Shown here: in pieces, positions 18,663 through 25,950 of the stretch
Layout: each line of letters starts with the position of its first letter
How positions within the stretch are numbered: position 1 is the first letter of the stretch
Source: Streptomyces morookaense
GTDB lineage: Bacteria; Actinomycetota; Actinomycetes; Streptomycetales; Streptomycetaceae
DNA length: 64,000 bases
Direction of reading: 5' to 3'
Assembly (NCBI RefSeq): GCF_013030945.1
Contig: NZ_JABBXF010000047.1
Span: 48,901-112,900, forward strand
The notes under the pieces: generated by a model
The model's input: the letters and a program-made list of their open reading frames with translations, nothing else
What the model was told of the DNA's origin: nothing
The model's database searches: none
Program-made: the position numbers and the translations under genes

Positions 18663-18932
18663 CTAGTCCCTTATCAGGTAGTCGAATTCGCCGTCCTTGA
18701 TCCCCAGCAGCATGGCCTCGATCTCGGCGGGGGTGTAGACGAGAGCGGGGCCCTCCGGGTGGCGGGAGTTGCGCACGGCAACCCCGCCACCCGGCAGTTT
18801 CGCGAACTCCACGCAGGAGCCCTGGGAGTTGGAGTGCCGGCTCTTCTTCCAGACGACACCGTCGATGTCCGATGCAGCCATGCCGTTGTACGCGTGGGGC
18901 ACTGGGCTCTCCCGGATGATTGCAGGGGGCAT
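18663..18932 (-). CDS. DUF397 domain protein
   Basis: This 89-residue protein has the DUF397 signature: VVWKKSRHSNSQGSCVEFA, then VAVRNSRHPEGPALVYTPAEI. DUF397 proteins pair with the XRE/DUF5753 regulators and probably modulate them, much like BldB-type small partners. Starts at TTG 18959, ATG 18932 and ATG 18881 are in frame; the middle one is kept, although no strong ribosome site decides. It is transcribed toward the ATP-binding protein gene. Confidence 0.8.
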   Translation of the reverse strand: MPPAIIRESPVPHAYNGMAASDIDGVVWKKSRHSNSQGSCVEFAKLPGGGVAVRNSRHPEGPALVYTPAEIEAMLLGIKDGEFDYLIRD

Positions 18933-18988
18933 CCCAGGACGGGGATTCAGGGATGACAACTGCTCCGGATCATAGCTGCGTTCATGTG

Positions 18989-19014
18989 CTCATGCATGAG
19001 CCGATGCACGTGCA
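18989..19014. promoter_or_regulatory. paired palindromes upstream of the DUF397 gene
   Basis: CTCATGCATGAG (18989-19000) is a perfect 12-bp palindrome, followed 4 nt later by TGCACGTGCA (19005-19014), identical to the site at 17909. It lies in the 100-bp gap between the DUF397 start and the rpsR stop. Confidence 0.45.
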
Positions 19015-19032
19015 CGTTGAGTGCGCCTGTCG

Positions 19033-19287
19033 CTACTTCGCGGCCGAGGAATAGGGCAGGAGAGCCATCTCGCGGGCATTCTTGATCGCCCTGGCGAGCT
19101 GCCGCTGCTGCTGCACGGTGACATGGGTCACCCGCCGGCTGCGGATCTTCCCGCGATCGGAAATGAACTTCCGGAGCAGATCGGTGTCCTTGTAGTCGAC
19201 GTACGTGATTCCGGCGGCGTCGAGGGGATTGCGGCGCGGCTTGCGGAGCTTGGAGACCTTGCGGTTGTCGCGGTGGCCGGCGGGCAT
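19033..19287 (-). CDS. rpsR: 30S ribosomal protein S18, alternative (zinc-free) paralogue
   Basis: This 84-residue S18 has the basic N-terminus and the conserved block IRSRRVTHVTVQQQRQLARAI. It has no Cys, so it is the C-minus form that replaces the zinc-binding S18 under zinc limitation in actinobacteria. It is the last gene of the leftward unit rpmG-rpmE2-CobW-rpsR; the CobW stop is 21 nt upstream of its ATG. Confidence 0.9.
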   Translation of the reverse strand: MPAGHRDNRKVSKLRKPRRNPLDAAGITYVDYKDTDLLRKFISDRGKIRSRRVTHVTVQQQRQLARAIKNAREMALLPYSSAAK

Positions 19288-19308
19288 GGGAACGGCGGTC
19301 CTTCCGGA

Positions 19309-20463
19309 TCAGTGAACGGGGTCGAGGAGTTCGTCGAATGCGGGCGAAAGACTGCGCCACGCGACCGGGCCCGCGGCATATTCGGCGTCGGTGAGCAGGC
19401 ACGATTCCAGCAGCGAGCGCAGTCCGTCCGTATCGAGCCCGGGCGAGGTGAAGGTCAGGTACTGCGCCCGGTCGCCGTGCTCGGGGTGCCAGTCCAGCGC
19501 CGCGGCCACCCGGCGGGCCGGGGGCACCAGCTCCCAGGCGGCGTCCGGCAGTGCGGCCAGCCAGGGCCCGGCGTTCTCCACACAGAGGGCGCCGCCGGCC
19601 GCGTCCCAGGACAGCAGGGTGTCGCTCCGGTCGGCGAGCCAGAACCGCCCCCGGCTGCGGGCCGCGGCGCAGGTCAGGTCCTCCAGCGCCGCATGGAGCC
19701 GCCCGGGGTGGAAGGGGCGGCGGCCCTGCCAGACGAGCGTGCCGACCCCGTCCGCGTCGGCCTCCTGGGGCAGCAGTGCGCAGGCGGGGTGCTGCCGCAG
19801 GGCCGCGGCCTCGACGTCGAAGCCGGCCACCGCGGCCGCGGCGAGGTCGACGGAGCCGACGGGGATACGGCGGGCGCCGGGGGTGAGCTGGGCGAGGATC
19901 GCGTGGTCGGAGGCGTCGGCGGCGGCCTCCGTCTCCACGACGGCCAGGACCGTCGGATACTCCAACTGCCGTGCGAATGTGTCCGCCACGGTCCGCTGGT
20001 CGGTCGCCGCGGCGGCCAGGCCCGCCTCGGCCAGGTCGTCCCCGTTGCCCAGGCACGGCAGCACCAGGGCCGGGTCCACGGCCGTGAACACCCCGGTCAG
20101 CCGCACGTCCGGGCCGCCGTGGGCGGCCACGACCTCGGCCATGGCCTTGGGTTCGACGGAGTCCCAGAGCTCGACGACGGCGAGCCGGCGCGCCCCGGCC
20201 TCGGCGATCCGCTCCAGCTCGGGCACCAGGTCCTCGCGCAGCGCGCAGCAGGCGCAGTCGTTCACCAGTGGCGCATCGCCCTCGTCGAGCATTCCGGAGC
20301 GGTCGCGGACGGTCCGGCGGACGGTCCCGGCGGGGGCCGTCGCGAGGTCGTGGTGCAGGGCGACGGACCCGGGCACGGTGTGCAGCAGCCGCTCGACGAC
20401 GGCGCGACGGGCGTCGCCGTGCAGTCCGGCGACCAGCACCACGGGCAGTTGTGCGGCGGTCAT
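19309..20463 (-). CDS. CobW/COG0523-family protein, zinc-regulated
   Basis: This 384-residue COG0523 relative belongs to the G3E metallochaperone group. The CxCC-type metal motif is present (CACCAL, near residue 71), followed by a C-terminal CobW_C domain. The P-loop, normally GxxGxGKTT, here reads AGLHGDARRAV: the Lys and the following Thr are missing, so GTP hydrolysis is doubtful. The ATG overlaps the rpmE2 stop, so translation is coupled. A role in zinc delivery or sparing under Zur is inferred from neighbours. Confidence 0.82.
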   Translation of the reverse strand: MTAAQLPVVLVAGLHGDARRAVVERLLHTVPGSVALHHDLATAPAGTVRRTVRDRSGMLDEGDAPLVNDCACCALREDLVPELERIAEAGARRLAVVELWDSVEPKAMAEVVAAHGGPDVRLTGVFTAVDPALVLPCLGNGDDLAEAGLAAAATDQRTVADTFARQLEYPTVLAVVETEAAADASDHAILAQLTPGARRIPVGSVDLAAAAVAGFDVEAAALRQHPACALLPQEADADGVGTLVWQGRRPFHPGRLHAALEDLTCAAARSRGRFWLADRSDTLLSWDAAGGALCVENAGPWLAALPDAAWELVPPARRVAAALDWHPEHGDRAQYLTFTSPGLDTDGLRSLLESCLLTDAEYAAGPVAWRSLSPAFDELLDPVH

Positions 20464-20717
20464 CAGCGAGCTCCGCGCTTGCCGTAACGGCGCTCGAAGC
20501 GCTCCACGCGCCCGGCGGTATCCACGACGCGCGCGGTGCCCGTGTAGAAGGGGTGGCTCGCCGAGGAGATCTCCACGTCGATCACGGGGTAGGTGTTGCC
20601 GTCCTCCCACGCGATCGTCTTGTCGCTGGTGGCGGTCGACCGGGTGAGGAAGGCGAAGTCGGCGGCGCGGTCGCGGAAGACGACGGGGCCGTAGGCGGGA
20701 TGGATTCCGGGCTTCAT
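20463..20717 (-). CDS. rpmE2: 50S ribosomal protein L31 type B
   Basis: The 84-residue protein begins MKPGIHPAYGPVVFRD and lacks the CxxC zinc pair of type A L31. It is the zinc-free form produced when Zur is released. The stop overlaps the CobW start by one to four bases, and it begins 5 nt after the rpmG stop. Confidence 0.92.
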   Translation of the reverse strand: MKPGIHPAYGPVVFRDRAADFAFLTRSTATSDKTIAWEDGNTYPVIDVEISSASHPFYTGTARVVDTAGRVERFERRYGKRGAR

Positions 20718-20722
20718 GACGG

Positions 20723-20887
20723 TCAGCGCTCCTCTCGGAAGATGACGTGCCGGCCGACGACCGGGTCGTACTTGCGCAGGGAGATTCGGTCGGGATCGTT
20801 ACGGCGGTTCTTGCGGGTCACGTAGGTGTAGCCGGTCCCGGCGGTGGACCGGAGCTTGATGACCGGGCGTAGTTCGTTGCGGGCCAT
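20723..20887 (-). CDS. rpmG: 50S ribosomal protein L33, zinc-free form
   Basis: A short gene of 54 codons opens MARNELRPVIKLRSTAGTGY and ends VVGRHVIFREER. The TGYTYVTRKNRRNDPDRISLR block identifies L33; no Cys pair is present, so it is the C-minus paralogue. The ATG lies only 7 nt after a TATAGT -10 on the minus strand, suggesting a leaderless or nearly leaderless message. First gene of the leftward zinc-starvation operon, divergent from rpmB. Confidence 0.92.
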   Translation of the reverse strand: MARNELRPVIKLRSTAGTGYTYVTRKNRRNDPDRISLRKYDPVVGRHVIFREER

Positions 20888-20892
20888 GGGCG

Positions 20893-20922
20893 CTACTATA
20901 CAGAAATGGTTTCCATTTTCAT
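20893..20922. promoter_or_regulatory. Zur-box-like operator in the divergent rpmG/rpmB promoter
   Basis: GAAATGGTTTCCATTTTC (20903-20920) is a near-perfect inverted repeat (GAAATGG/CCATTT) like actinobacterial Zur boxes. On the minus strand a TATAGT -10 (20893-20898) ends about 5 nt from the rpmG ATG, and the operator overlaps the expected -35 of that promoter. On the plus strand it is directly upstream of the rpmB ribosome site GGAGGG (20925-20930). Zur control follows from the genes and site together; it is inferred, not shown. Confidence 0.75.
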
Positions 20923-20937
20923 CTGGAGGGTCTGACG

Positions 20938-21174
20938 ATGTCCGCCCACTGTCAACTCACGGGCCGCAAGCCGGGGTTCGGGAACTCGGTGTCCCACTCC
21001 CACAAGCGCACCAGCCGTCGCTTCGACCCCAACGTGCAGCGCAAGCGGTACTGGCTGCCGAGCGAGGGGCGGTACGTCCGGCTGACGCTCAGCACGAAGG
21101 GGATCAAGACGGTCGACTCGATCGGTGTCGAGGCCGCGGTGGCGCGCATCCGCGCGCGAGGGGTGAAGGTCTGA
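20938..21174 (+). CDS. rpmB: 50S ribosomal protein L28, alternative
   Basis: This 78-residue L28 starts MSAHCQLTGRKPGFGNSVSHSHKR and continues KRYWLPSEGRYVRLTLSTKGIKT. It retains a single Cys but not the two CxxC pairs of the zinc form. GGAGGG lies 7 nt before the ATG. The stop overlaps the rpsN start (TGATG). Confidence 0.93.
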   Translation: MSAHCQLTGRKPGFGNSVSHSHKRTSRRFDPNVQRKRYWLPSEGRYVRLTLSTKGIKTVDSIGVEAAVARIRARGVKV

Positions 21175-21479
21175 TGGCGAAGAAGAGCAAGATCGCGAAG
21201 AACGAGCGGCGCCGGCTGACGGTGGCGCGGTACGCGGCGCGGCGAGCCGTGCTCAAGGCCGTCATCCGGGACCCGCGGGCGCCGGAGGAGGAGCGCACGG
21301 CGGCCCGGGAGGAGCTGTCGCGGCAGCCGCGGGACGCGAGTCCCACCCGCGTCCGGAACCGGGATGCGGTGGACGGCCGCCCGCGCGGCCACCTGCGCGC
21401 CTTCGGCCTCTCCCGCATCAACGTGCGGGCCGCCGCACATGCGGGGTTCCTGCCGGGAGTGCGGAAGGCCAGCTGGTAG
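21174..21479 (+). CDS. rpsN: 30S ribosomal protein S14, zinc-free form
   Basis: The 101-residue S14 starts MAKKSKIAKNERRR and ends with the conserved RNRDAVDGRPRGHLRAFGLSR and FLPGVRKASW. This long form lacks the CxxC zinc pairs of the short S14. Its ATG shares a base with the rpmB stop, giving a two-gene coupled unit under the Zur-like operator. Confidence 0.94.
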   Translation: MAKKSKIAKNERRRLTVARYAARRAVLKAVIRDPRAPEEERTAAREELSRQPRDASPTRVRNRDAVDGRPRGHLRAFGLSRINVRAAAHAGFLPGVRKASW

Positions 21480-21492
21480 GACCTGTCCTGCG

Positions 21493-21509
21493 GCGCCCCT
21501 ACGGGGCGC
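21493..21509. terminator. hairpin after rpsN
   Basis: GCGCCCC, loop TAC, GGGGCGC form a 7-bp stem starting 14 nt after the rpsN stop. Confidence 0.55.
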
Positions 21510-21660
21510 ACCCCCGTTGTCAGACCCCCCTGCAAGACTCTTCGGAGCGGCAGCCGGGGTGGGCGACGGGGGTGTTCACCCCGGCACCGCTGCACGCGCA
21601 GTGCCCCGCACGGCGCAGCCCAACGGGCAAGTGCGGGCCCCTCCGCACAGGATGGAGGCC

Positions 21661-22692
21661 ATGACCCTGAGCCTCGATCAGCTGAGCCGCTGCACCGTCG
21701 CCGTCGACCTGGGCGCCGCCAGGACCCGGGTCTATCTCAAGAACACCGGCCTCGTCGTCGACGAACCCAGCCTCGCCGCCGTCAACACCCGCACCGGTTC
21801 GCTGATCGCGGTCGGCTCCCTCGCCGAGGGCATGGCCGGCCGGACGCCCGGTCACATCCGGGTCGTACGGCCCATCTCCGGCGGCACGGTCGTCGACATC
21901 GACATGGCGCAGCGGATGCTGCGCTTCCTGGTCGACGACAGGATCCGGCGCGCCTGGCGGCGCAAGCCGATGCTGCGCGCCGCGGTCTGTCTGCCGCACG
22001 ACGCCGAGCCCATCGCGCAGCGGGCCGCCGTGGAGACGCTCAGCGCCCTCGGGGCGCGCCGGGTCGAGCTGGTGGACGCCCTCATCGCCGCCGCGGTGGG
22101 CAGCGGGCTGCCGGTCGAGCGGCCCGAGGCCACCATGATCGTGGTGTGCGGCGCGGCGTCCACCCAGGTCGCGGTGCTGTCCCTGGGGTCGATCGTGGCG
22201 GCCGAGAAGGTGCAGGTGGGTGGGGACGCCATCGACTACGCCGTCGTCCAGCACCTGCGCAGCGAGCACGAGCTGATGCTGCCCTCGCAGGGTCTGCACC
22301 CGCTGCACCTGGCCCTGTACGCCGACCCGGCGGTCGTCGGTACGGAGACGGAGGTGCGCGGCCGGGACGTGGCCACGGGGCTGTCCCGTACGGTCCTGGT
22401 GAACACCGCGCACGTGCGCGAGGCCATCAACACCCCGTTCACCGCCATCCTGGACGCCATAGGGCGGGTGCTGCGCGAGTGCCCGCCCGACCTGGTGGCC
22501 GACCTGGCCGACCGCGGTGTGATGCTCGCCGGCGGCAGCGCGATGCTGCCGGGCCTGGACACGATGATCGAGCGGGCGACGGGGATGATGGTGCAGGTCG
22601 CCGAGCATCCCGACATCTGCGCGGTCGAGGGGCTGGGCGCGATGATCGAGGGCAGGCTGCAGCCGCTCGGCCTGGAGCGGCTGGCGAACTGA
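21661..22692 (+). CDS. MreB/Mbl-like actin-family protein
   Basis: This 343-residue protein has the actin-fold ATPase pattern: phosphate-1 VAVDLGAARTRVYLK, phosphate-2 region VVCGAASTQVAVLSLG, and the adenosine motif GVMLAGGSAMLPGLD. It is close to the divergent Mbl-type paralogue of Streptomyces, which acts in spore-wall and envelope integrity with MreB, and has no mre operon partners here. The ATG at 21661 (MTLSLDQL) is chosen; an ATG 3 codons upstream is also possible. Confidence 0.85.
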   Translation: MTLSLDQLSRCTVAVDLGAARTRVYLKNTGLVVDEPSLAAVNTRTGSLIAVGSLAEGMAGRTPGHIRVVRPISGGTVVDIDMAQRMLRFLVDDRIRRAWRRKPMLRAAVCLPHDAEPIAQRAAVETLSALGARRVELVDALIAAAVGSGLPVERPEATMIVVCGAASTQVAVLSLGSIVAAEKVQVGGDAIDYAVVQHLRSEHELMLPSQGLHPLHLALYADPAVVGTETEVRGRDVATGLSRTVLVNTAHVREAINTPFTAILDAIGRVLRECPPDLVADLADRGVMLAGGSAMLPGLDTMIERATGMMVQVAEHPDICAVEGLGAMIEGRLQPLGLERLAN

Positions 22693-22787
22693 GGCCGCCC
22701 CAGCGGCATCTGCGCGCCCCCTTGGGAACTTCTTTACCTTCCGGGCCCGTTCTCCATGTGCACCCCGAGAAACGAGGAGAAACGCAC

Positions 22788-23243
22788 ATGGCGCTCTGGG
22801 ACCGACTCAAGGACTCGGCCACGACGATGCAGGGCCAGCTCATAGCGAAGAAGAACGAGCTGCAGAGCGGCGGGTTCCGGGACGCGAGCATGGCGATGTG
22901 TGCTCTGGTGGCGGCGGCCGACGGGTCGATCGACGCCGCCGAGCGGCAGCGCGTCGCCTCGCTGATCGCCACGAACGACGTCCTGCGGAACTTCCCCGTC
23001 GACGACCTTCAGGCGCGGTTCCACGACTACTGCCAGAAGCTGACGGCCGACTTCGACTTCGGCAAGGTCAGCGTGCTGCAGACCATCGGCAAGGTGCACA
23101 AGAAGCCGACCGAGGCGCGGGCCGTGATCCAGATCGGCATCGTCATCGGCGGCGCCGACGGCGACTTCGACAAGTCGGAACAGGCCGTCGTCCGCGAGGC
23201 GTGCTTCGCCCTGGGCATCAACCCGGGTGAGTTCGACCTCTGA
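22788..23243 (+). CDS. TerB-family tellurite-resistance-type protein
   Basis: The 151-residue protein has the TerB helical fold, with two acidic AADGSIDAAE- and GADGDFDKSE-type motifs that could bind metal. TerB/TerD proteins form membrane-associated stress complexes; this one stands apart from other ter genes. It has a GAGGAGAAACGC ribosome site before the ATG. Confidence 0.87.
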   Translation: MALWDRLKDSATTMQGQLIAKKNELQSGGFRDASMAMCALVAAADGSIDAAERQRVASLIATNDVLRNFPVDDLQARFHDYCQKLTADFDFGKVSVLQTIGKVHKKPTEARAVIQIGIVIGGADGDFDKSEQAVVREACFALGINPGEFDL

Positions 23244-23289
23244 CGGCCGCGCCGGGTCGCTCACCCCGTCCGGGAGCGGCCCGGCCCCC

Positions 23290-24363
23290 TCACGCCCTGA
23301 CCGGCACGGACTCGCGGGCCCCCACCCACGTGCCCAGGGCGATCTCCGCGGTGATGCCCGGGCCGAAGCCCGCGATGACGCCCCGCGCCTCGTGCCCGGC
23401 ACCGCCGTCCTCGAAGAGCCGGTCGAGCGCGTCGAAGATGACCGCACTGGCGATGTTGCCGCGCTCCGTCAGCGTGGCCCGGCTGTAGCGGAACATCTCC
23501 GGGGTCAGCCCCAGGTAGTGGCACAGGTCGTCGAGAATCCGCGGACCGCCCGCGTGCACGATGTAGAAGTCGAGGGCGGAGACGTCCCAGTCGTGCGGCT
23601 TGGCCATGTCGCGCATCGCGGGCGCCAGCATCGACATCGTGCCCGGCACCCGCTTGTCCAGGATGAAGTGGAAGCCCGTGTCCCGGACCCCGTAGGAGAT
23701 CCAGGCCTCCGTATCGGGCACCAGATGCGAGCCGTTGCGCTCCAGGAGCACCCCCCGGCCGCCCTCGCCGCGCACCACGGCTGCCGCCATGCCGTCGCCG
23801 AAGAGGCCGTTGGAGAGCAGGTTGCCGACGCCCAGATCCGTCGGCTGGTAGAGCAGCGAACAGAACTCGCAGGCCACGATCAGCACATTGGACCGCGGAT
23901 AGGCCTTGCAGAAGTCGTGCGCACGGTTGATCGCGGCACCACCGGCCGCGCATCCGAGCTGGGCGATGGGGAGTTGCCGGGTCTCGTTCCGGAACCCCAG
24001 GGTGTTGATCAGCCATGCCGTCATCGACGGCATCATGAAGCCGGTGCACGAGACGTACACGATCATGTCGATGTCGCGGACGGTCACCTCGGCCATGTCG
24101 AGCGCGCGCTGCACGACGTCGGGCACCCGCGCCTTGGCCTCCGCCTCGTAGCGCGCGTTGCGCGTGGTGAAGCCGGGGTGTTTGAGGGTGTCCTCGATCG
24201 GCTGCACCAAGTGGCGCGTCTGGACGCCCGTGTTGCCGATGAGCCGCAGCGCCAGGTCGAGCTGCGGATGGTCGGCGTGCAGCGTGCGGGCGAGCTCCAG
24301 GGTTTCTTCCCGAGTGATGACATGTTCGGGTACCGCGATGGCCGGTCTGCACAGTGTCGCCAT
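23290..24363 (-). CDS. rppA: 1,3,6,8-tetrahydroxynaphthalene synthase (type III PKS)
   Basis: This 357-residue chalcone-synthase-fold enzyme condenses five malonyl-CoA to tetrahydroxynaphthalene, which oxidises to flaviolin. It opens MATLCRPAIAVPEHVIT, as in S. griseus RppA, and the catalytic triad falls at the same positions: Cys138 (GCAAGGAA), His270 (HAGG) and Asn303 (RGNIAS). A P450 of the CYP158 type often follows rppA, but none is next to it here. The ATG at 24363 is firm; the open frame upstream is Arg-rich. Confidence 0.95.
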   Translation of the reverse strand: MATLCRPAIAVPEHVITREETLELARTLHADHPQLDLALRLIGNTGVQTRHLVQPIEDTLKHPGFTTRNARYEAEAKARVPDVVQRALDMAEVTVRDIDMIVYVSCTGFMMPSMTAWLINTLGFRNETRQLPIAQLGCAAGGAAINRAHDFCKAYPRSNVLIVACEFCSLLYQPTDLGVGNLLSNGLFGDGMAAAVVRGEGGRGVLLERNGSHLVPDTEAWISYGVRDTGFHFILDKRVPGTMSMLAPAMRDMAKPHDWDVSALDFYIVHAGGPRILDDLCHYLGLTPEMFRYSRATLTERGNIASAVIFDALDRLFEDGGAGHEARGVIAGFGPGITAEIALGTWVGARESVPVRA

Positions 24364-24993
24364 GGCGGCCTCCCGTTTTCCCGTTGGCAGAGCACGGCCG
24401 CCCCTCTGGCGCGGCAGCCTATCTCCACGTCTCCCGCAACAAAAAGCACGCCACACCTCCAGTCCGACAGTTCACCCGAATAGTGGACCATTCGGAGCAA
24501 TCCGAACGAACATTCGTCGAACATGACGCGAGAGATTCACCCGGTCGGTGGCGGCGTGCGCCCGGAGCGCGTCACCGGAGCGCGTCAGAAGGGCGTCAGG
24601 AGTGCCCGCGCCCTCTTGAGCCCGGGCCGTCGGCCTCCTTGGATGGATGGTGTGAACAGCCCGCTGCGCGAGAAGGACCGGCCGCCTCATACGGCGACGC
24701 CGCGTCCCGCGCGCTGTTCGCGTCCGGTGGGGATACCGGCACCGCGCGGCTGAGCCCGCGCCGTCCCGCCTGCTGCGCCTCCGCGCACCTGCTGCCCTGC
24801 CGCGCTGTCGTCCTGCAGCCCTGTCGTCCTGCCGCAGCCGCTCCCTGAGCGCGGCCGGCCGCATCGCCCGGCACCACCGGAACCCGCCCGCCGGCGCGCG
24901 CTGTCGCGCCCGGCACGGCCCCTCGTTCGCCCGGCATCCCGTTCCCCGCCGCCCGGCGGGGCGCTGCCGCCTACCCGAATCCCGGAGTGGATC
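24364..24993. other. 630-bp gap with inverted repeats upstream of rppA
   Basis: I see no supportable gene between rppA and the divergent SDR gene. Near 24491-24517 there are TTCGGA-GCAA-TCCGAA (24491-24506) and ACGAACATTCGT (24506-24517), 130-150 bp upstream of rppA, which look like operator half-sites. The rest is GC-rich without structure I can name. Confidence 0.4.
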
Positions 24994-25818
24994 ATGTCTA
25001 CCGCCGTCTCGCCCTCCTCCCGGACCGTGCTGGTCACCGGTGCCACCTCAGGCATCGGCTGGGAAACCGCCCGGCTGCTCGCCCGGCGGGGCGACACCGT
25101 CGTCCTGCACGCACCGGACCGGGCCTCCGGCGACGACGCCGTCGACCGGCTCGTGGCCGCGGGCGCGGACCGGCTCCGGCTGCGGCTCGTCGTCGCCGAC
25201 TTCTCGCGGCTCGACGAGGTCCGCGCGATGGCCGCCCGCGTCGCCGACGAACACCCCGTCCTGGACGTGCTCGTCAACAACGCCGCCGTCGCGGCGCCCG
25301 AGCGCCGCACGATGACGGCCGACGGCAACGAACTGGCCCTGCAGGTCAACTTCCTGGCCGCCTACCTGCTCACCAAGGAGCTCTCCGGCGCACTGTCCGC
25401 CCGCCCCGGCGGCCGCGTCGTCAACGTGTCGTCCTCCATGCACCGCACCGCCTCCATCGCCTGGAACGACCCGCACCGCGCCCGCCGTTACTCCCGGCTC
25501 GCCGCCTACGCCCAGTCCCAGCTCGCCCTCACGGTCTTCGCCCGCGCCGCGGCCCCCGCCGGGGCGGGCTGGACCTCCGTCAGCGTGCACCCGGGCGTCT
25601 GCGACACCGCGCTCATGCCCCTCTACGCGCACGAAGGCGACTCGGCCACCGAGGGCGCGGAGCGCGTGGTGCGTCTGTGCGACCCGGCGACCGACATCGT
25701 CCCGGGCGGCTACTACGACCGTACGGCGCTCTCCCCTGCCGCACCGGTCGCCATGGAGGACCGCACGGTCCGCCGCCTGTGCAAGCTCGCCGACCAGTTG
25801 GTCGGCAACGCCGCCTGA
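24994..25818 (+). CDS. SDR-family oxidoreductase lacking the catalytic lysine
   Basis: The 274-residue Rossmann protein has the cofactor motif TGATSGIG (15-22), NNAA (95-98) and the catalytic Ser region NVSSS. The YxxxK motif is changed: Tyr172 is followed by AQSQ, so Lys176 is replaced by Gln. The sequence around it resembles retinol-dehydrogenase-like SDRs. Either activity is altered or another residue takes the role of Lys. It is followed 38 nt later by the bL37-like small gene. Confidence 0.78.
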   Translation: MSTAVSPSSRTVLVTGATSGIGWETARLLARRGDTVVLHAPDRASGDDAVDRLVAAGADRLRLRLVVADFSRLDEVRAMAARVADEHPVLDVLVNNAAVAAPERRTMTADGNELALQVNFLAAYLLTKELSGALSARPGGRVVNVSSSMHRTASIAWNDPHRARRYSRLAAYAQSQLALTVFARAAAPAGAGWTSVSVHPGVCDTALMPLYAHEGDSATEGAERVVRLCDPATDIVPGGYYDRTALSPAAPVAMEDRTVRRLCKLADQLVGNAA

Positions 25819-25856
25819 AACCTGGTCACTTGTCACTGGAAAGAGGGAACCCGTTC

Positions 25857-25934
25857 ATGTCCAAGCGCGCCCGCAAGAAGAAGGCCCGTCGCAAGAAGGC
25901 CGCCAACCACGGCAAGAAGGCCGGCGCCCGCTAG
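25857..25934 (+). CDS. tiny basic protein resembling ribosomal protein bL37
   Basis: The ATG at 25857 opens 25 codons giving a protein of mostly Lys, Arg and Ala, with the block AANHGKK near its end. Actinobacterial bL37 is a 24-25 residue 50S protein with the same kind of Lys/Arg start and a conserved ANHGK segment, so this is a probable bL37 homologue or paralogue. AGAGGGAA lies about 9 nt upstream. It falls in a gap otherwise easily missed between an SDR and a GNAT gene. Confidence 0.65.
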   Translation: MSKRARKKKARRKKAANHGKKAGAR

Positions 25935-25950
25935 GGCCCGCACCGTCCAC

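Noticed and set aside
17909..19014. CRISPR array from the repeated GCACGTGCA words
   Set aside because: Palindromes are short, unevenly spaced and have no constant spacer length or cas gene.
24523..24753. 76-codon open frame in the rppA-SDR gap
   Set aside because: Pro/Arg-rich composition, no ribosome site and no similarity I can name.
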